A stretch of 52,767 nt of DNA from Candidatus Saccharimonadota bacterium (GTDB lineage: Bacteria > Patescibacteriota > Saccharimonadia > Saccharimonadales > Saccharimonadaceae). The DNA lies in assembly GCA_016290315.1 (NCBI GenBank), contig JAEETK010000004.1, forward strand, positions 1 through 52,767. The letters run 5' to 3'. How positions within the stretch are numbered: position 1 is the first letter of the stretch; every line of letters begins with the position of its first letter. Under the pieces are notes generated by a model that saw only the letters and a program-made list of their open reading frames with translations, searched no databases and was not told the DNA's origin. The translations under genes and the position numbers were made by a program. Positions 1 through 7,849 of the stretch are shown here, piece after piece.

Positions 1-1025
1 GGAAGGAGTTGGTCTGCATTTGGCGGCAAAACATCCCCAGCAAACTGATAGGTCACGGTATGGAATTTTGGATGGTATACATAGGTTACTTCCGTGTCGG
101 CCGTAATGATGCCAGTAGCTTGGCCAATGGTTAATTCCGGAGTATAGCGATTATTAACAATTGGGCTCGCAGTGTAAGTGTCGCCGTCGTCATATTCCGT
201 CACAACATCCGGGGCAAATGCCGTGCCATCTTCGTTGAGATGGTGAACGGTGAGATTATATGTTACGTTTAACGTATTCGTAAAACTGGCCGTACTACCA
301 ATATACATATTATCTAGCCAGCCATAGTAAATAGTGTATGAGCCACCCTTTAGCGAATGAACCGTAACCGTGTCGTAATTATCTGACGATACTTCGATGG
401 AGCCGAAGTTATAACTTGCGCCATCTTCATAATTGCTGGAAGAAATAGTAATATCTGGGTCGATGTTTTCATGAATAATGCCATTTAGGGTTGAGAGCTG
501 GCGGTAATCGCGTGTCCATAATACATAATCGCCAGTCTTATTTATCTTTACTAATACAAAATTAGTATTTTCAAACTCTTTCGATTTATTCTTTCCGTTA
601 AGTGAAGTCTGCGCATGATTAACCAAATTCAATTGCGAGGTGGCCGTTACGTTTACAAATTGCGTAACGCTATAGTTTGCCACATCTTCTTGGTATATCT
701 GATAACTATAGCCGGTCGTATAATTAAAGTCATTAATAGTATAGACCCATTTATTTGCATTGTTGGGATCTTGATTTGCGGAAGTTAGCGTGACGGTTTT
801 AAGATTTTCCGTGGAGCCAGAACGACGGACGTGCAAAATAACTTGCGAAGGACGAGTACTCGCACTTTGGTCACTCCAAATTATTTCGATAGGAATTCGA
901 AAATCCGTAGCTGCGAAAACCGCATTAAGTATAGCAATAGAAGCTAATCCCGTGATGGAGATAGCCAAGAATACTAATGTGAGCGTCCTCTTAATGCTGG
1001 TTTTCAACGATCTGCTGAAAACCAT
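1..1025 (-). CDS. Secreted surface adhesin with Cna-B-like and MucBP-like domains (3' end outside window)
   Basis: This is the 5' part of a leftward gene that stays open to the window edge. The ATG at 1023-1025 follows a GGGAG ribosome site. The first 38 residues form a signal peptide: a basic stretch, a hydrophobic core at about 15-37 and a likely cut after VFA. Residues of about 50-115 resemble a Cna-B fold (a conserved W before a turn, then a Tyr-rich SYQIYQED strand). Residues of about 250-320 match MucBP style, with YNLTVHHLNEDGT and DGDTYT. The last visible residues (HTVTYQFAGDVLPP) look like the start of a SHIRT or further MucBP repeat. Such proteins are usually wall-bound and bind host or mucin glycans. 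Here a role in attachment to a host cell is inferred. The anchor would lie in the missing C terminus. Confidence 0.8.
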   Translation of the reverse strand, partial: MVFSRSLKTSIKRTLTLVFLAISITGLASIAILNAVFAATDFRIPIEIIWSDQSASTRPSQVILHVRRSGSTENLKTVTLTSANQDPNNANKWVYTINDFNYTTGYSYQIYQEDVANYSVTQFVNVTATSQLNLVNHAQTSLNGKNKSKEFENTNFVLVKINKTGDYVLWTRDYRQLSTLNGIIHENIDPDITISSSNYEDGASYNFGSIEVSSDNYDTVTVHSLKGGSYTIYYGWLDNMYIGSTASFTNTLNVTYNLTVHHLNEDGTAFAPDVVTEYDDGDTYTASPIVNNRYTPELTIGQATGIITADTEVTYVYHPKFHTVTYQFAGDVLPPNADQLL

Positions 1026-1081
1026 ATAACTCCCAAACAATTAAGGATTCATCAATTACTCACACATTCCACTTGTGTTTT

Positions 1082-1090
1082 ATTGTAGCA
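1082..1090 (-). promoter_or_regulatory. Extended -10 promoter of the surface adhesin gene
   Basis: On the minus strand this reads TGCTACAAT, an extended -10 element. It would give a leader of about 50 bases ending in the GGGAG site. No clear -35 is visible. Confidence 0.5.
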
Positions 1091-1136
1091 AAAGTAAAGC
1101 TAAAACAATACAGTATTTTTACATAAAGATAGAAAA

Positions 1137-1145
1137 TGCTATCAT
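1137..1145 (+). promoter_or_regulatory. Extended -10 promoter of the small transporter gene
   Basis: The sequence TGCTATCAT is an extended -10 box placed about 20 bases before the start codon. This leaves a short leader that carries the GAGGTGAG ribosome site. Confidence 0.45.
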
Positions 1146-1165
1146 ATATTAAGTTGAGGTGAGCT

Positions 1166-1639
1166 ATGTTGCTGAAATTATTCTTAGTTGCATTAGTGGC
1201 GATGTTTCCACTTGTTGAATTACGCGGCGCAATACCAATTGCGGCAGGTATGAATCTGCCAGTTTTCCTTTCCTTGCTTGCCGCAATGCTCGGAAATATG
1301 ATTCCTATGCCTTTTATCTTTACCTTTGGGCGCGAGTTGCTAGAGAAAGGGGCGAAAGTAAAATATGAACCCATTCGCAATTTCTGCAAATGGTGCATCA
1401 AAAAGGGCAACAATGGTAGCAAAAAACTCCTAGCAAAAACTAAAGATAGTATTTATATTGCCCTACTTCTTTTTGTAGGTATCCCACTTCCTGGAACGGG
1501 AGCTTGGACTGGCACTCTGGCGGCAACTTTCTTAAACTTAGACTTTAAGAAATCCATGATAGCGGTGGGTTGCGGCACCCTTCTAGCCGGGCTTATCATG
1601 TTAGCGATATCCTTCGGCGTGTTAGACTTGCTGTTCTGA
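1166..1639 (+). CDS. Small multidrug export family (COG2426-like) membrane protein
   Basis: The 157-residue protein is mostly hydrophobic and matches the family called small multidrug export protein (PF06695, COG2426). Its two signature stretches are visible: ELRGAIPI at residues 18-25, after the first membrane segment, and GIPLPGTGAWTG at about 104-115, a re-entrant-looking glycine-proline loop. Between them is a basic cytoplasmic stretch. GAGGTGAG just before the ATG supports the start. The family name comes from weak early evidence and its substrate is not established, so drug export should not be assumed. Confidence 0.8.
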   Translation: MLLKLFLVALVAMFPLVELRGAIPIAAGMNLPVFLSLLAAMLGNMIPMPFIFTFGRELLEKGAKVKYEPIRNFCKWCIKKGNNGSKKLLAKTKDSIYIALLLFVGIPLPGTGAWTGTLAATFLNLDFKKSMIAVGCGTLLAGLIMLAISFGVLDLLF

Positions 1640-1678
1640 CGATAACCAGTTGTTCCTTTTCAGTATCTATAACAATTG

Positions 1679-1687
1679 TGATATTAT
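1679..1687 (+). promoter_or_regulatory. Extended -10 promoter of the GT2 gene
   Basis: TGATATTAT is an extended -10 box about 25 bases before the GTG start at 1713. The short leader has only a weak AAGG just before the start. Confidence 0.4.
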
Positions 1688-1712
1688 TTAAGATAAGTAG
1701 TGAGATAATAAG

Positions 1713-2756
1713 GTGAAAGTGACCAATAAGACTCCAAAAATACTGTCCATAGCCGTGCCCTGCTACAACTCGCAGGAATACATGAAGAAGTGCATCCACT
1801 CCTTACTCCCCGCCGGCGACGAAATTGAGATTTTAATTATCGATGACGGCTCAAGTGATGATACGCCAAAAATCGCCGATGATTTTATGCATAAATACCC
1901 TGGAATAGTTCGAGCAATTCACCAAAAAAATGGCGGACACGGTGCCGCGGTTAATACTGGCATCCGGAAAGCCACTGGAGCCTATTTTAAAGTGGTCGAT
2001 AGCGACGACTGGGTTAATCCGGATGCTTTGGCGAAGCTACTTAAAAGTATTAAAGAACTTGAAGAAAACAATACGCCAGTCGATATGATAATTGCAAATT
2101 TTATCTACGACAAAGTCGGCGAAAAGCATAAAAAGACTATGCGTTTCAATCGCGTATTCCCCAAAAACACCATTTTTGGTTGGAACGAGATGGGTCATAT
2201 GACCCAGACTCAATACATGCTAATGCATAATATTTACTTTCAAACGCAACTATTGCGCGACTGTGGGCTCAAGTTGCCTCGACATACTTTTTATGTAGAC
2301 AATATTTTTGCCTTTCAGCCTTTGTTGTCGGTAGAAAAAATGTATTATGTAGACGTTGATTTATATCACTATTTTATTGGCCGCTCGGACCAGTCCGTAA
2401 ATGAAGAGATAATGCTCGGAAGAATCGATCAGCAGATTAAGGTAAATAAGATTATGGTCGATATAATGGCAAATCAGGATTTTAGCAACAAGAATCCGCG
2501 TCTTCGGAAATATATGATTATATATCTCGATAAGGTAACGACTGCTACATCAGCACTCCTCTCATTAGATGGCTCAAAAGAGGCCGTCCGAAAGAAGAAG
2601 GCTTTTTGGCGTTATGTCAAAAGTCATGACGCGAAATTATTTTATAGGCTGCGCAAAACTCCACTAGGCATGGCTACGAACTTACCAGGAAAAAGCGGGC
2701 GCATGATTACCAAAGTAGGATACAAGACAGCCCGCAAAATTGTTGGTTTTAACTAA
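1713..2756 (+). CDS. Family 2 glycosyltransferase
   Basis: The 347-residue protein has the GT-A fold of GT2 enzymes. It shows the N-terminal SIAVPCYNSQEYMKKCI strand, IIDDGSSDDT for nucleotide-sugar binding, NGGHGAAVNTGI, and the metal-binding VVDSDDW at about 91-97. It moves a sugar from a nucleotide sugar to an envelope glycan or lipid acceptor; the acceptor cannot be told from sequence. There is no membrane segment, so it should act on the cytoplasmic face. The start is GTG. Its TAA stop directly abuts the stop codon of the convergent nrdG gene, with no terminator between them. Confidence 0.9.
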   Translation: MKVTNKTPKILSIAVPCYNSQEYMKKCIHSLLPAGDEIEILIIDDGSSDDTPKIADDFMHKYPGIVRAIHQKNGGHGAAVNTGIRKATGAYFKVVDSDDWVNPDALAKLLKSIKELEENNTPVDMIIANFIYDKVGEKHKKTMRFNRVFPKNTIFGWNEMGHMTQTQYMLMHNIYFQTQLLRDCGLKLPRHTFYVDNIFAFQPLLSVEKMYYVDVDLYHYFIGRSDQSVNEEIMLGRIDQQIKVNKIMVDIMANQDFSNKNPRLRKYMIIYLDKVTTATSALLSLDGSKEAVRKKKAFWRYVKSHDAKLFYRLRKTPLGMATNLPGKSGRMITKVGYKTARKIVGFN

Positions 2757-3299
2757 TTATTCTTGACTAATGATTTTGCCGCGGTCGAGATGCAGAATGC
2801 GTTGATTTTTGCTACCGCGAAACTTTAGCGTAAGATCACGTTGCGATTGAATAAAAGGCCCATCAATGAGCGCGTCGAGCTCTTCGACGAACTTCCAGGC
2901 GACAGAATCGCGCGGTATCTGTTCGTAGACGAGACCAGTAAAAGACCAGACGTTCCAGCCAAGTTCTTCTTTGCAGAACTTAGCAATTTCTAGACACGCT
3001 TTGGCTTGCAAAAGCGGTTCACCACCGCAAAAAGTAATACCGCTCTGCCCCTTTAGTTTGCGAAGTTCGTCCTTAACTTTTTCGATTTTCACAACTGCAC
3101 CAACATCTTTTTCGGCCCATGTTTCTGGATTTTGACAACCAGGACAATGTTGGCGACATCCTTGCGTCCACAAAACGGCGCGGAGACCCGGACCGTTCAC
3201 GATTGAGTCGTGCTCGAGGTCGCCAGAAAGAACGATGCAACCATCTGGCACGTCCATTTGCGGTTCGCAAAGAATATTAGTCTTCATTTTTGTTGTCAT
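2757..3299 (-). CDS. nrdG: Anaerobic ribonucleotide reductase activating enzyme (radical SAM)
   Basis: NrdG uses a 4Fe-4S cluster and S-adenosylmethionine to install the glycyl radical on NrdD. The 180-residue protein has the cluster motif Cys48-x3-Cys52-x2-Cys55 in GCRQHCPGC, the upstream NGPGLRAVLWTQG and the glycine-rich FCGGEPLLQ that contacts SAM. The ATG has a GAGGAAGTGTT ribosome site. It lies 63 bases downstream of nrdD on the same strand, so the two are probably cotranscribed, with a hairpin between them. Confidence 0.95.
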   Translation of the reverse strand: MTTKMKTNILCEPQMDVPDGCIVLSGDLEHDSIVNGPGLRAVLWTQGCRQHCPGCQNPETWAEKDVGAVVKIEKVKDELRKLKGQSGITFCGGEPLLQAKACLEIAKFCKEELGWNVWSFTGLVYEQIPRDSVAWKFVEELDALIDGPFIQSQRDLTLKFRGSKNQRILHLDRGKIISQE

Positions 3300-3324
3300 A
3301 ACACTTCCTCATTTAAGCCCAAAA

Positions 3325-3346
3325 TGCCGCGTTTTTGGGCGCGGCA
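3325..3346 (-). terminator. Intergenic hairpin between nrdD and nrdG (attenuator-like)
   Basis: TGCCGCG (3325-3331) pairs with CGCGGCA (3340-3346) around an 8-base loop. On the minus strand it is followed by only four Ts, then GGG. This fits a partial terminator that lowers nrdG relative to nrdD, or an mRNA stability element. Confidence 0.5.
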
Positions 3347-3362
3347 ATTGGGGGATTTGCTT

Positions 3363-5711
3363 TTATTCTTTGCCGAGAGCAGCTTTTAATTCAGCTTTTT
3401 CGGCTTCGCGTTTTACCTTAGTGGCCTGATCGTATTGCCCCACCGATACGTTATGTTTCACGCGAGCGGCTTCTTCGGCCTTTTTGCCATCATTCCAACG
3501 CTCGAGCGAGCCTACTAGGTAGCCAGTAATGCGGCGGAGGCGCTCAAAGCCAAACTCGCCATCAGTTTCGCGACGACCACAACTTGGGCACACATCGCCT
3601 TCAATGATTCCGGAGAAGCCACATACTGGATCGCGGTCGACTGGGTGGTTTACGGAACCATAGCCAATGCCAGCTTCTTTCATATGGCGAATAACCGATT
3701 CGAAAGCTTCAATATTGTCTGAAGGATCGCCATCCATCTCAATATAGGTAATGTGACCAGCATTGCAAAGATTATGATACGGAGCTTCAATATCAATCTT
3801 ATCGAAAGCTGAGATTGGATAATAGACCGGTACATGGAAGGAATTAGTATAGAATTCACGATCGGTCACTCCTTTAATTTTGCCATACTCTTTACGGTCC
3901 ATGCGAGTGAAGCGTCCAGCAAGACCTTCGGCCGGGGTGGCAAGAAGCGAGTAATTCAAATGGCGCTTTTTGGTCATTTCATCACAGAACTCACGCATAT
4001 GACCCACGATGTCTAGGCCTATTTCCTGAGCTTCGGCGCTTTCGCCGTGATGCTTACCGATCATTGCAACCAATGTTTCCGCTAGTCCTATGAAGCCAAT
4101 GGACAAGGTACCATGCTTGATAACGTCGCGAAGCTTATCGTTCGGCTTGAGTTTGTCGCTACCAACCCAGTTGCCCTGCCCCATTAGGAATGGGAAGTTT
4201 TTAACCTTTTGGTTGCCCTGGAATTCGAAGCGTTGGTAAAGCTGATCAGCACAGAGTTGAAGCTTTTCGTCTAGCTCTTTGTAGAAACCATCCCAATCTG
4301 CTTCTTCGCGCTCGCCTAGGCAAATGCCATGCTTGATACCAATGCGCACGAGATTTAGCGACGTAAAGGAAAGGTTGCCGCGACCAGAAACGTGGCCATC
4401 AGTCTCAGGGAAGCAAGAGCCAAATACGCGCGTGCGGCAGCCCATAGTCGCAATCTCGGTGTCTGGATCACCTGGCTTGTAGTACTGAAGATTAAATGGC
4501 GCGTCAATGAAGGTAAAGTTCGGGAAAAGACGCTTAGCAGAGACTTCCATCGCGCGCTTGAAGAGATCGTAATTTGGATCCTCCGGATTGTAGTTGACGC
4601 CTTCCTTAACTTTGAAGATAGAAATTGGGAAAATTGGCGTTTCATGATGGCCGAGACCATTCATAGTGGCCTCTAGTAGCATCTTGGAGACTAGGCGACC
4701 TTCTGGGCTAGTGTCGGTGCCGAAATTAATTGAAGTAAATGGTACCTGTGCACCAGCGCGACTATGCATAGTGTTAAGGTTATGAACGAAGCCTTCCATA
4801 GCTTGTAGAGTTTGATGCTCGGTATCTTTGTGGGCGTCTTCGATGACTTTTTCTGGAACTTTAAGCTTTTTGAGTTTCTTGTCGTCGCCAAGGGTGATAG
4901 TGTCTTTAATTTCAATAATTAAGTTCTTGCCGGTGAAATCGTTATATTTTTCAAGGTTAGCTTTGAGACTTTTGCGGAACGTTTTATTGACGCTCGGCGC
5001 CAAAGCGTAGTCAAAGTTCGGGATTGACTGCCCGCCGTGCTGCTCGTTTTGGTTCGCCTGAAGAATGATTGCAGCTAATGCGGCGGCTGTACCGATAGAT
5101 TGCGGCGTACGAAGGTAGCCATGGCCAGTATTAAAGCCGCGTTCGAAGAACTTTAGAGGGTCAGTTTGGCAACAAGTCAATGTTCCAGTCGCCATGAAGT
5201 CTAGGTCGTGAATATGAATATCACCATTGTCGTGGGCGGCGGCAAATTCCGGCTTAAGAAGTAGCAATTTTGCATATTCCTTTGAGCCTTCAGAGCCAAA
5301 GCGAAGCATTTTACCCATTGCGCAGTCGCCATCGATGTTGCCATTCTCGCGCTTTACGGATGAGTCTTCGGAGGAATCAATGACCGAAATGACGCCATAA
5401 GTTTGCATAAGCTTGCTTTTTGCGGCGCGAATTCTTGTTCGCTCAGCACGATATTCGATATAGGCCTTTGCGGTGCGCTTAAAGGCCGATTCCATCAAGA
5501 CTCTTTCGACAATATCCTGGATTTGTTCAACCGTTGGGATACGGCTTTTGATTTCTTCTTGCGCTACGCGAAGAACTTTTTCGGCAATATTCTGAGCACG
5601 ATCATGGCCAAATTCGCCAGTAGCGCTGCCTGCTTTTGCGATAGCTTCTGTAATTTTTTCTGGTTTGAAAGCGGCCACCTTTCCGTCGCGCTTTCGGATT
5701 GATTTGAACAT
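3363..5711 (-). CDS. nrdD: Anaerobic (class III) ribonucleoside-triphosphate reductase
   Basis: NrdD reduces ribonucleoside triphosphates to deoxy forms under anoxia by glycyl radical chemistry. The 782-residue protein opens with an ATP-cone (about residues 1-95, KRDGKVAAFKPEKI), the allosteric dATP/ATP sensor. The central part is the ten-stranded barrel. Near the C terminus four cysteines (VCGF and CPSC) form the zinc site, and RRITGYL places the radical glycine at Gly730. A tail of about 50 charged residues follows, longer than usual. GGAGGTAAAA precedes the ATG. NrdR boxes lie upstream. This is the only reductase in the window. Confidence 0.96.
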   Translation of the reverse strand: MFKSIRKRDGKVAAFKPEKITEAIAKAGSATGEFGHDRAQNIAEKVLRVAQEEIKSRIPTVEQIQDIVERVLMESAFKRTAKAYIEYRAERTRIRAAKSKLMQTYGVISVIDSSEDSSVKRENGNIDGDCAMGKMLRFGSEGSKEYAKLLLLKPEFAAAHDNGDIHIHDLDFMATGTLTCCQTDPLKFFERGFNTGHGYLRTPQSIGTAAALAAIILQANQNEQHGGQSIPNFDYALAPSVNKTFRKSLKANLEKYNDFTGKNLIIEIKDTITLGDDKKLKKLKVPEKVIEDAHKDTEHQTLQAMEGFVHNLNTMHSRAGAQVPFTSINFGTDTSPEGRLVSKMLLEATMNGLGHHETPIFPISIFKVKEGVNYNPEDPNYDLFKRAMEVSAKRLFPNFTFIDAPFNLQYYKPGDPDTEIATMGCRTRVFGSCFPETDGHVSGRGNLSFTSLNLVRIGIKHGICLGEREEADWDGFYKELDEKLQLCADQLYQRFEFQGNQKVKNFPFLMGQGNWVGSDKLKPNDKLRDVIKHGTLSIGFIGLAETLVAMIGKHHGESAEAQEIGLDIVGHMREFCDEMTKKRHLNYSLLATPAEGLAGRFTRMDRKEYGKIKGVTDREFYTNSFHVPVYYPISAFDKIDIEAPYHNLCNAGHITYIEMDGDPSDNIEAFESVIRHMKEAGIGYGSVNHPVDRDPVCGFSGIIEGDVCPSCGRRETDGEFGFERLRRITGYLVGSLERWNDGKKAEEAARVKHNVSVGQYDQATKVKREAEKAELKAALGKE

Positions 5712-5759
5712 TTTTACCTCCGTAGTTCTGAATCAATTGTGAATTTTGTCTGTCCCGAA

Positions 5760-5775
5760 ACACCATATTTAGTGT
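5760..5775. promoter_or_regulatory. NrdR box 1
   Basis: This 16-base near-palindrome (ACACCATATTTAGTGT) fits the NrdR consensus ACACWATATMTWGTGT. NrdR is the ATP-cone repressor of ribonucleotide reductase genes. Its start is 33 bases, about three helical turns, from box 2, the classic paired arrangement. Confidence 0.85.
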
Positions 5776-5786
5776 TTGTTGAGATA

Positions 5787-5816
5787 ATGGTAACGCTATA
5801 TGTAGTGTTTTTGCAA
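5787..5816 (-). promoter_or_regulatory. Candidate nrdD promoter overlapping NrdR box 2
   Basis: On the minus strand TTGCAA (5811-5816) and TACCAT (5787-5792) are 18 bases apart. The spacer is occupied exactly by NrdR box 2, a natural layout for repression. The -10 match is moderate, so this is a candidate only. Confidence 0.4.
5793..5808. promoter_or_regulatory. NrdR box 2
   Basis: ACGCTATATGTAGTGT matches the NrdR consensus at most positions and is in phase with box 1. Confidence 0.85.
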
Positions 5817-5866
5817 TAGAGAATGTAAATAATACAACGCTAACAGATTCATTTTTTGTCGCCTAC

Positions 5867-5882
5867 ACGCTATATATAGTGT
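5867..5882. promoter_or_regulatory. NrdR box 3
   Basis: ACGCTATATATAGTGT is the best match of the three boxes. It starts 74 bases (about seven turns) from box 2 and lies between the nrdD start and the divergent HTH-murA gene, which suggests a looped or higher-order NrdR complex. Confidence 0.85.
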
Positions 5883-5969
5883 TTCGCAAGCAGAATGGGA
5901 CGCTATTTTTGGTTATTTTTACAACATTTCACTAATAAGAACGGGAATATACCGCTATTATGCGCCCCG

Positions 5970-5978
5970 TGATATACT
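5970..5978 (+). promoter_or_regulatory. Leaderless-type promoter of HTH-murA
   Basis: TGATATACT is an extended -10 box. It ends six bases before the ATG at 5985, so transcription should start at or next to the A of the start codon. No Shine-Dalgarno sequence is possible. Confidence 0.7.
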
Positions 5979-5984
5979 ATCTAT

Positions 5985-7526
5985 ATGAAAAGGCAAGCTG
6001 ACTACATGGTTGAAATTGGAGCAATTATTGCAACTGCTCGTACTCGCCAAAATATGACTCAGGCTGAATTGGCCGAGAAAATCGGAACAAGCCAGTCTGC
6101 GATTAATAGAATTGAGCATGGAAAACAGAACGCCTCACTTGAAATAATTAGCAAAATTAGCCATGCCCTGCGCACACAAATCGTTACCGTCAACGATACC
6201 GCTTCAAAAAGCTATCAAATAAACGGCGGCAAGGAATTGCATGGTTCAATCGAGATAAACACATCTAAGAATGCTGCCGTAGGGTTGCTCTGCGCAGCGC
6301 TTTTGAATGAGCAGAAGACGACTCTAGTTCATTTAGCCCACATCGAGGAGGTTTATCGTATCATAGAGGTGCTCGAGTCAATTGGGGTGCGAACGGAATG
6401 GATAAACAATGGGCGCGACTTAGAGATAATTCCACCAAAAAAGCTTGACCTAGGAAATCTTGACATAGAGGCCGCGCGACGCACTCGTACTGTAATTATG
6501 TTTATGGGGCCACTATTGCACCGTTTTAAGGAATTTCGCTTGCCGTACGCCGGGGGCTGCTCTCTCGGCTCTAGGACTGTTGAGCCGCATTTACATGCTT
6601 TAAAGAATTTTGGGCTAGACGTCGACGCTAAAGTTAACCCTGGTTTTTATGAAGCTACTGTTCGCAATATAAAAATTGAAGACAAGAAAATCGTACTAAC
6701 GGAGCGCGGCGATACGGTTACCGAAAACGCCGTCATGGCGGCTGCATTATACCCTGGCAAAACTACCATTGTAGGAGCTAGCCCAAACTATATGGTCCAG
6801 GACGTATGCTTCTTCCTACAAAAGTTAGGCATACAAATTGATGGCGTCGGCACAACAAACCTTACAATACACGGCGTAAAGAAAATTAGTAAACAAATAG
6901 ACTATGCGCCCGGCGAAGATCCAATCGAAGCGATGAGTTTCATTGCGGCGGGAATTGCAACTAAGTCTGAAATAGAGATTAAGCGAGTGCCAATTGAGTT
7001 CCTAGAGATTGAATTGGAAGTATTGCGTAGCATGGGCCAGAAAATGCGTATTAGTGATGAATACTTGGCTGAAAACGGAAGGACGCGTCTAGTCGACGTA
7101 AAGCTAAAGAAGTCCAACCTTAAAGCGCCAATAGACAAAATTCATCCAATGCCATTCCCAGGCTTGAATATTGATAGCTTGCCATTTTTCTCTTTAATTG
7201 CCGCAACGGCAGAAGGTAGGACATTAATACATGACTGGGTGTTCGAAAACCGCGCGATTTATTCAACAGAATTGTCTAACCTAAATGCAAAAGTTGAGCT
7301 TTTAGATGCACATCGTATCTTCGTGAATGGTCCAACCAATTGGCGCCCTGCAGAAATGATGGCTCCGCCAGCGCTTCGCCCTGCGGTAGTAATTATGTTA
7401 GCAATGCTTGCCGCACCTGGCACTTCAATTTTACGCAACGTATATTCAATTGCGCGTGGCTACGAGGATTTCGCGAATCGTTTGCGCAAGTTGGGCGCAA
7501 ATATAGAGCCGCTGTCTGACATCTAG
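5985..7526 (+). CDS. murA: HTH (Xre-type) domain fused to UDP-GlcNAc enolpyruvyl transferase (MurA)
   Basis: Residues of about 8-68 form an Xre/Cro helix-turn-helix (ARTRQNMTQAELAEKIGTSQ, then SAINRIEHGK). Residues of about 75-513 are a full MurA, which adds enolpyruvate from PEP to UDP-GlcNAc, the first committed step of peptidoglycan. The catalytic residues look intact: Lys95 in NTSKNAA, Cys192 in GGCSLGSR (the fosfomycin target), the Asp in FPGLNIDSLPF and the Arg in ALRPAVV. Normal MurA is about 420 residues, so the N-terminal domain is an addition. The ATG at 5985 is set by the -10 box six bases upstream. It could be an enzyme that also binds DNA, perhaps autoregulatory; that is inference. 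Confidence 0.9.
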   Translation: MKRQADYMVEIGAIIATARTRQNMTQAELAEKIGTSQSAINRIEHGKQNASLEIISKISHALRTQIVTVNDTASKSYQINGGKELHGSIEINTSKNAAVGLLCAALLNEQKTTLVHLAHIEEVYRIIEVLESIGVRTEWINNGRDLEIIPPKKLDLGNLDIEAARRTRTVIMFMGPLLHRFKEFRLPYAGGCSLGSRTVEPHLHALKNFGLDVDAKVNPGFYEATVRNIKIEDKKIVLTERGDTVTENAVMAAALYPGKTTIVGASPNYMVQDVCFFLQKLGIQIDGVGTTNLTIHGVKKISKQIDYAPGEDPIEAMSFIAAGIATKSEIEIKRVPIEFLEIELEVLRSMGQKMRISDEYLAENGRTRLVDVKLKKSNLKAPIDKIHPMPFPGLNIDSLPFFSLIAATAEGRTLIHDWVFENRAIYSTELSNLNAKVELLDAHRIFVNGPTNWRPAEMMAPPALRPAVVIMLAMLAAPGTSILRNVYSIARGYEDFANRLRKLGANIEPLSDI

Positions 7527-7546
7527 TTTGTTAGTTCCCTGTTATC

Positions 7547-7555
7547 TGTTATAAT
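7547..7555 (+). promoter_or_regulatory. Leaderless-type promoter of the gatC operon
   Basis: TGTTATAAT is a perfect extended -10 box ending six bases before the gatC ATG at 7562. Confidence 0.75.
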
Positions 7556-7561
7556 TACCGT

Positions 7562-7849
7562 ATGGCTATTACTAGAAAAGATGTCTTGCATTTGGCAGAA
7601 TTGTCAAATCTGCGTCTAAGCGAAGATCAGATTGAGCCACTGATAAAAGATCTCGACAATATCGTCGGTTATATTTCTCAGCTCGACGAGTTGGATACCG
7701 ATGGTGTCGAGCCTACTTATCAGTGTTTCGACATGCAGAATGTTTGGCGCGAAGACGTAATTGAAGAATTTGAGGCAAGTCGCGAAGACTTGCTAAACCT
7801 TACGGTCGAAAGTGAAGATCATCAGATAAAGGTGCCGAAAGTATTATGA
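7562..7849 (+). CDS. gatC: Asp-tRNA(Asn)/Glu-tRNA(Gln) amidotransferase subunit C
   Basis: GatC is the small subunit that clamps GatA and GatB together. The 95-residue protein has the usual opening (TRKDVLHLAELSNLRLSEDQ) and the LDNIVGYISQLDELDTDGVEP stretch. It is first in a tight operon with gatA, a HEPN-like gene, gatB and galU. Its stop overlaps the gatA start in an ATGA arrangement, which implies translational coupling. Transcription probably starts at its ATG. Confidence 0.95.
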   Translation: MAITRKDVLHLAELSNLRLSEDQIEPLIKDLDNIVGYISQLDELDTDGVEPTYQCFDMQNVWREDVIEEFEASREDLLNLTVESEDHQIKVPKVL

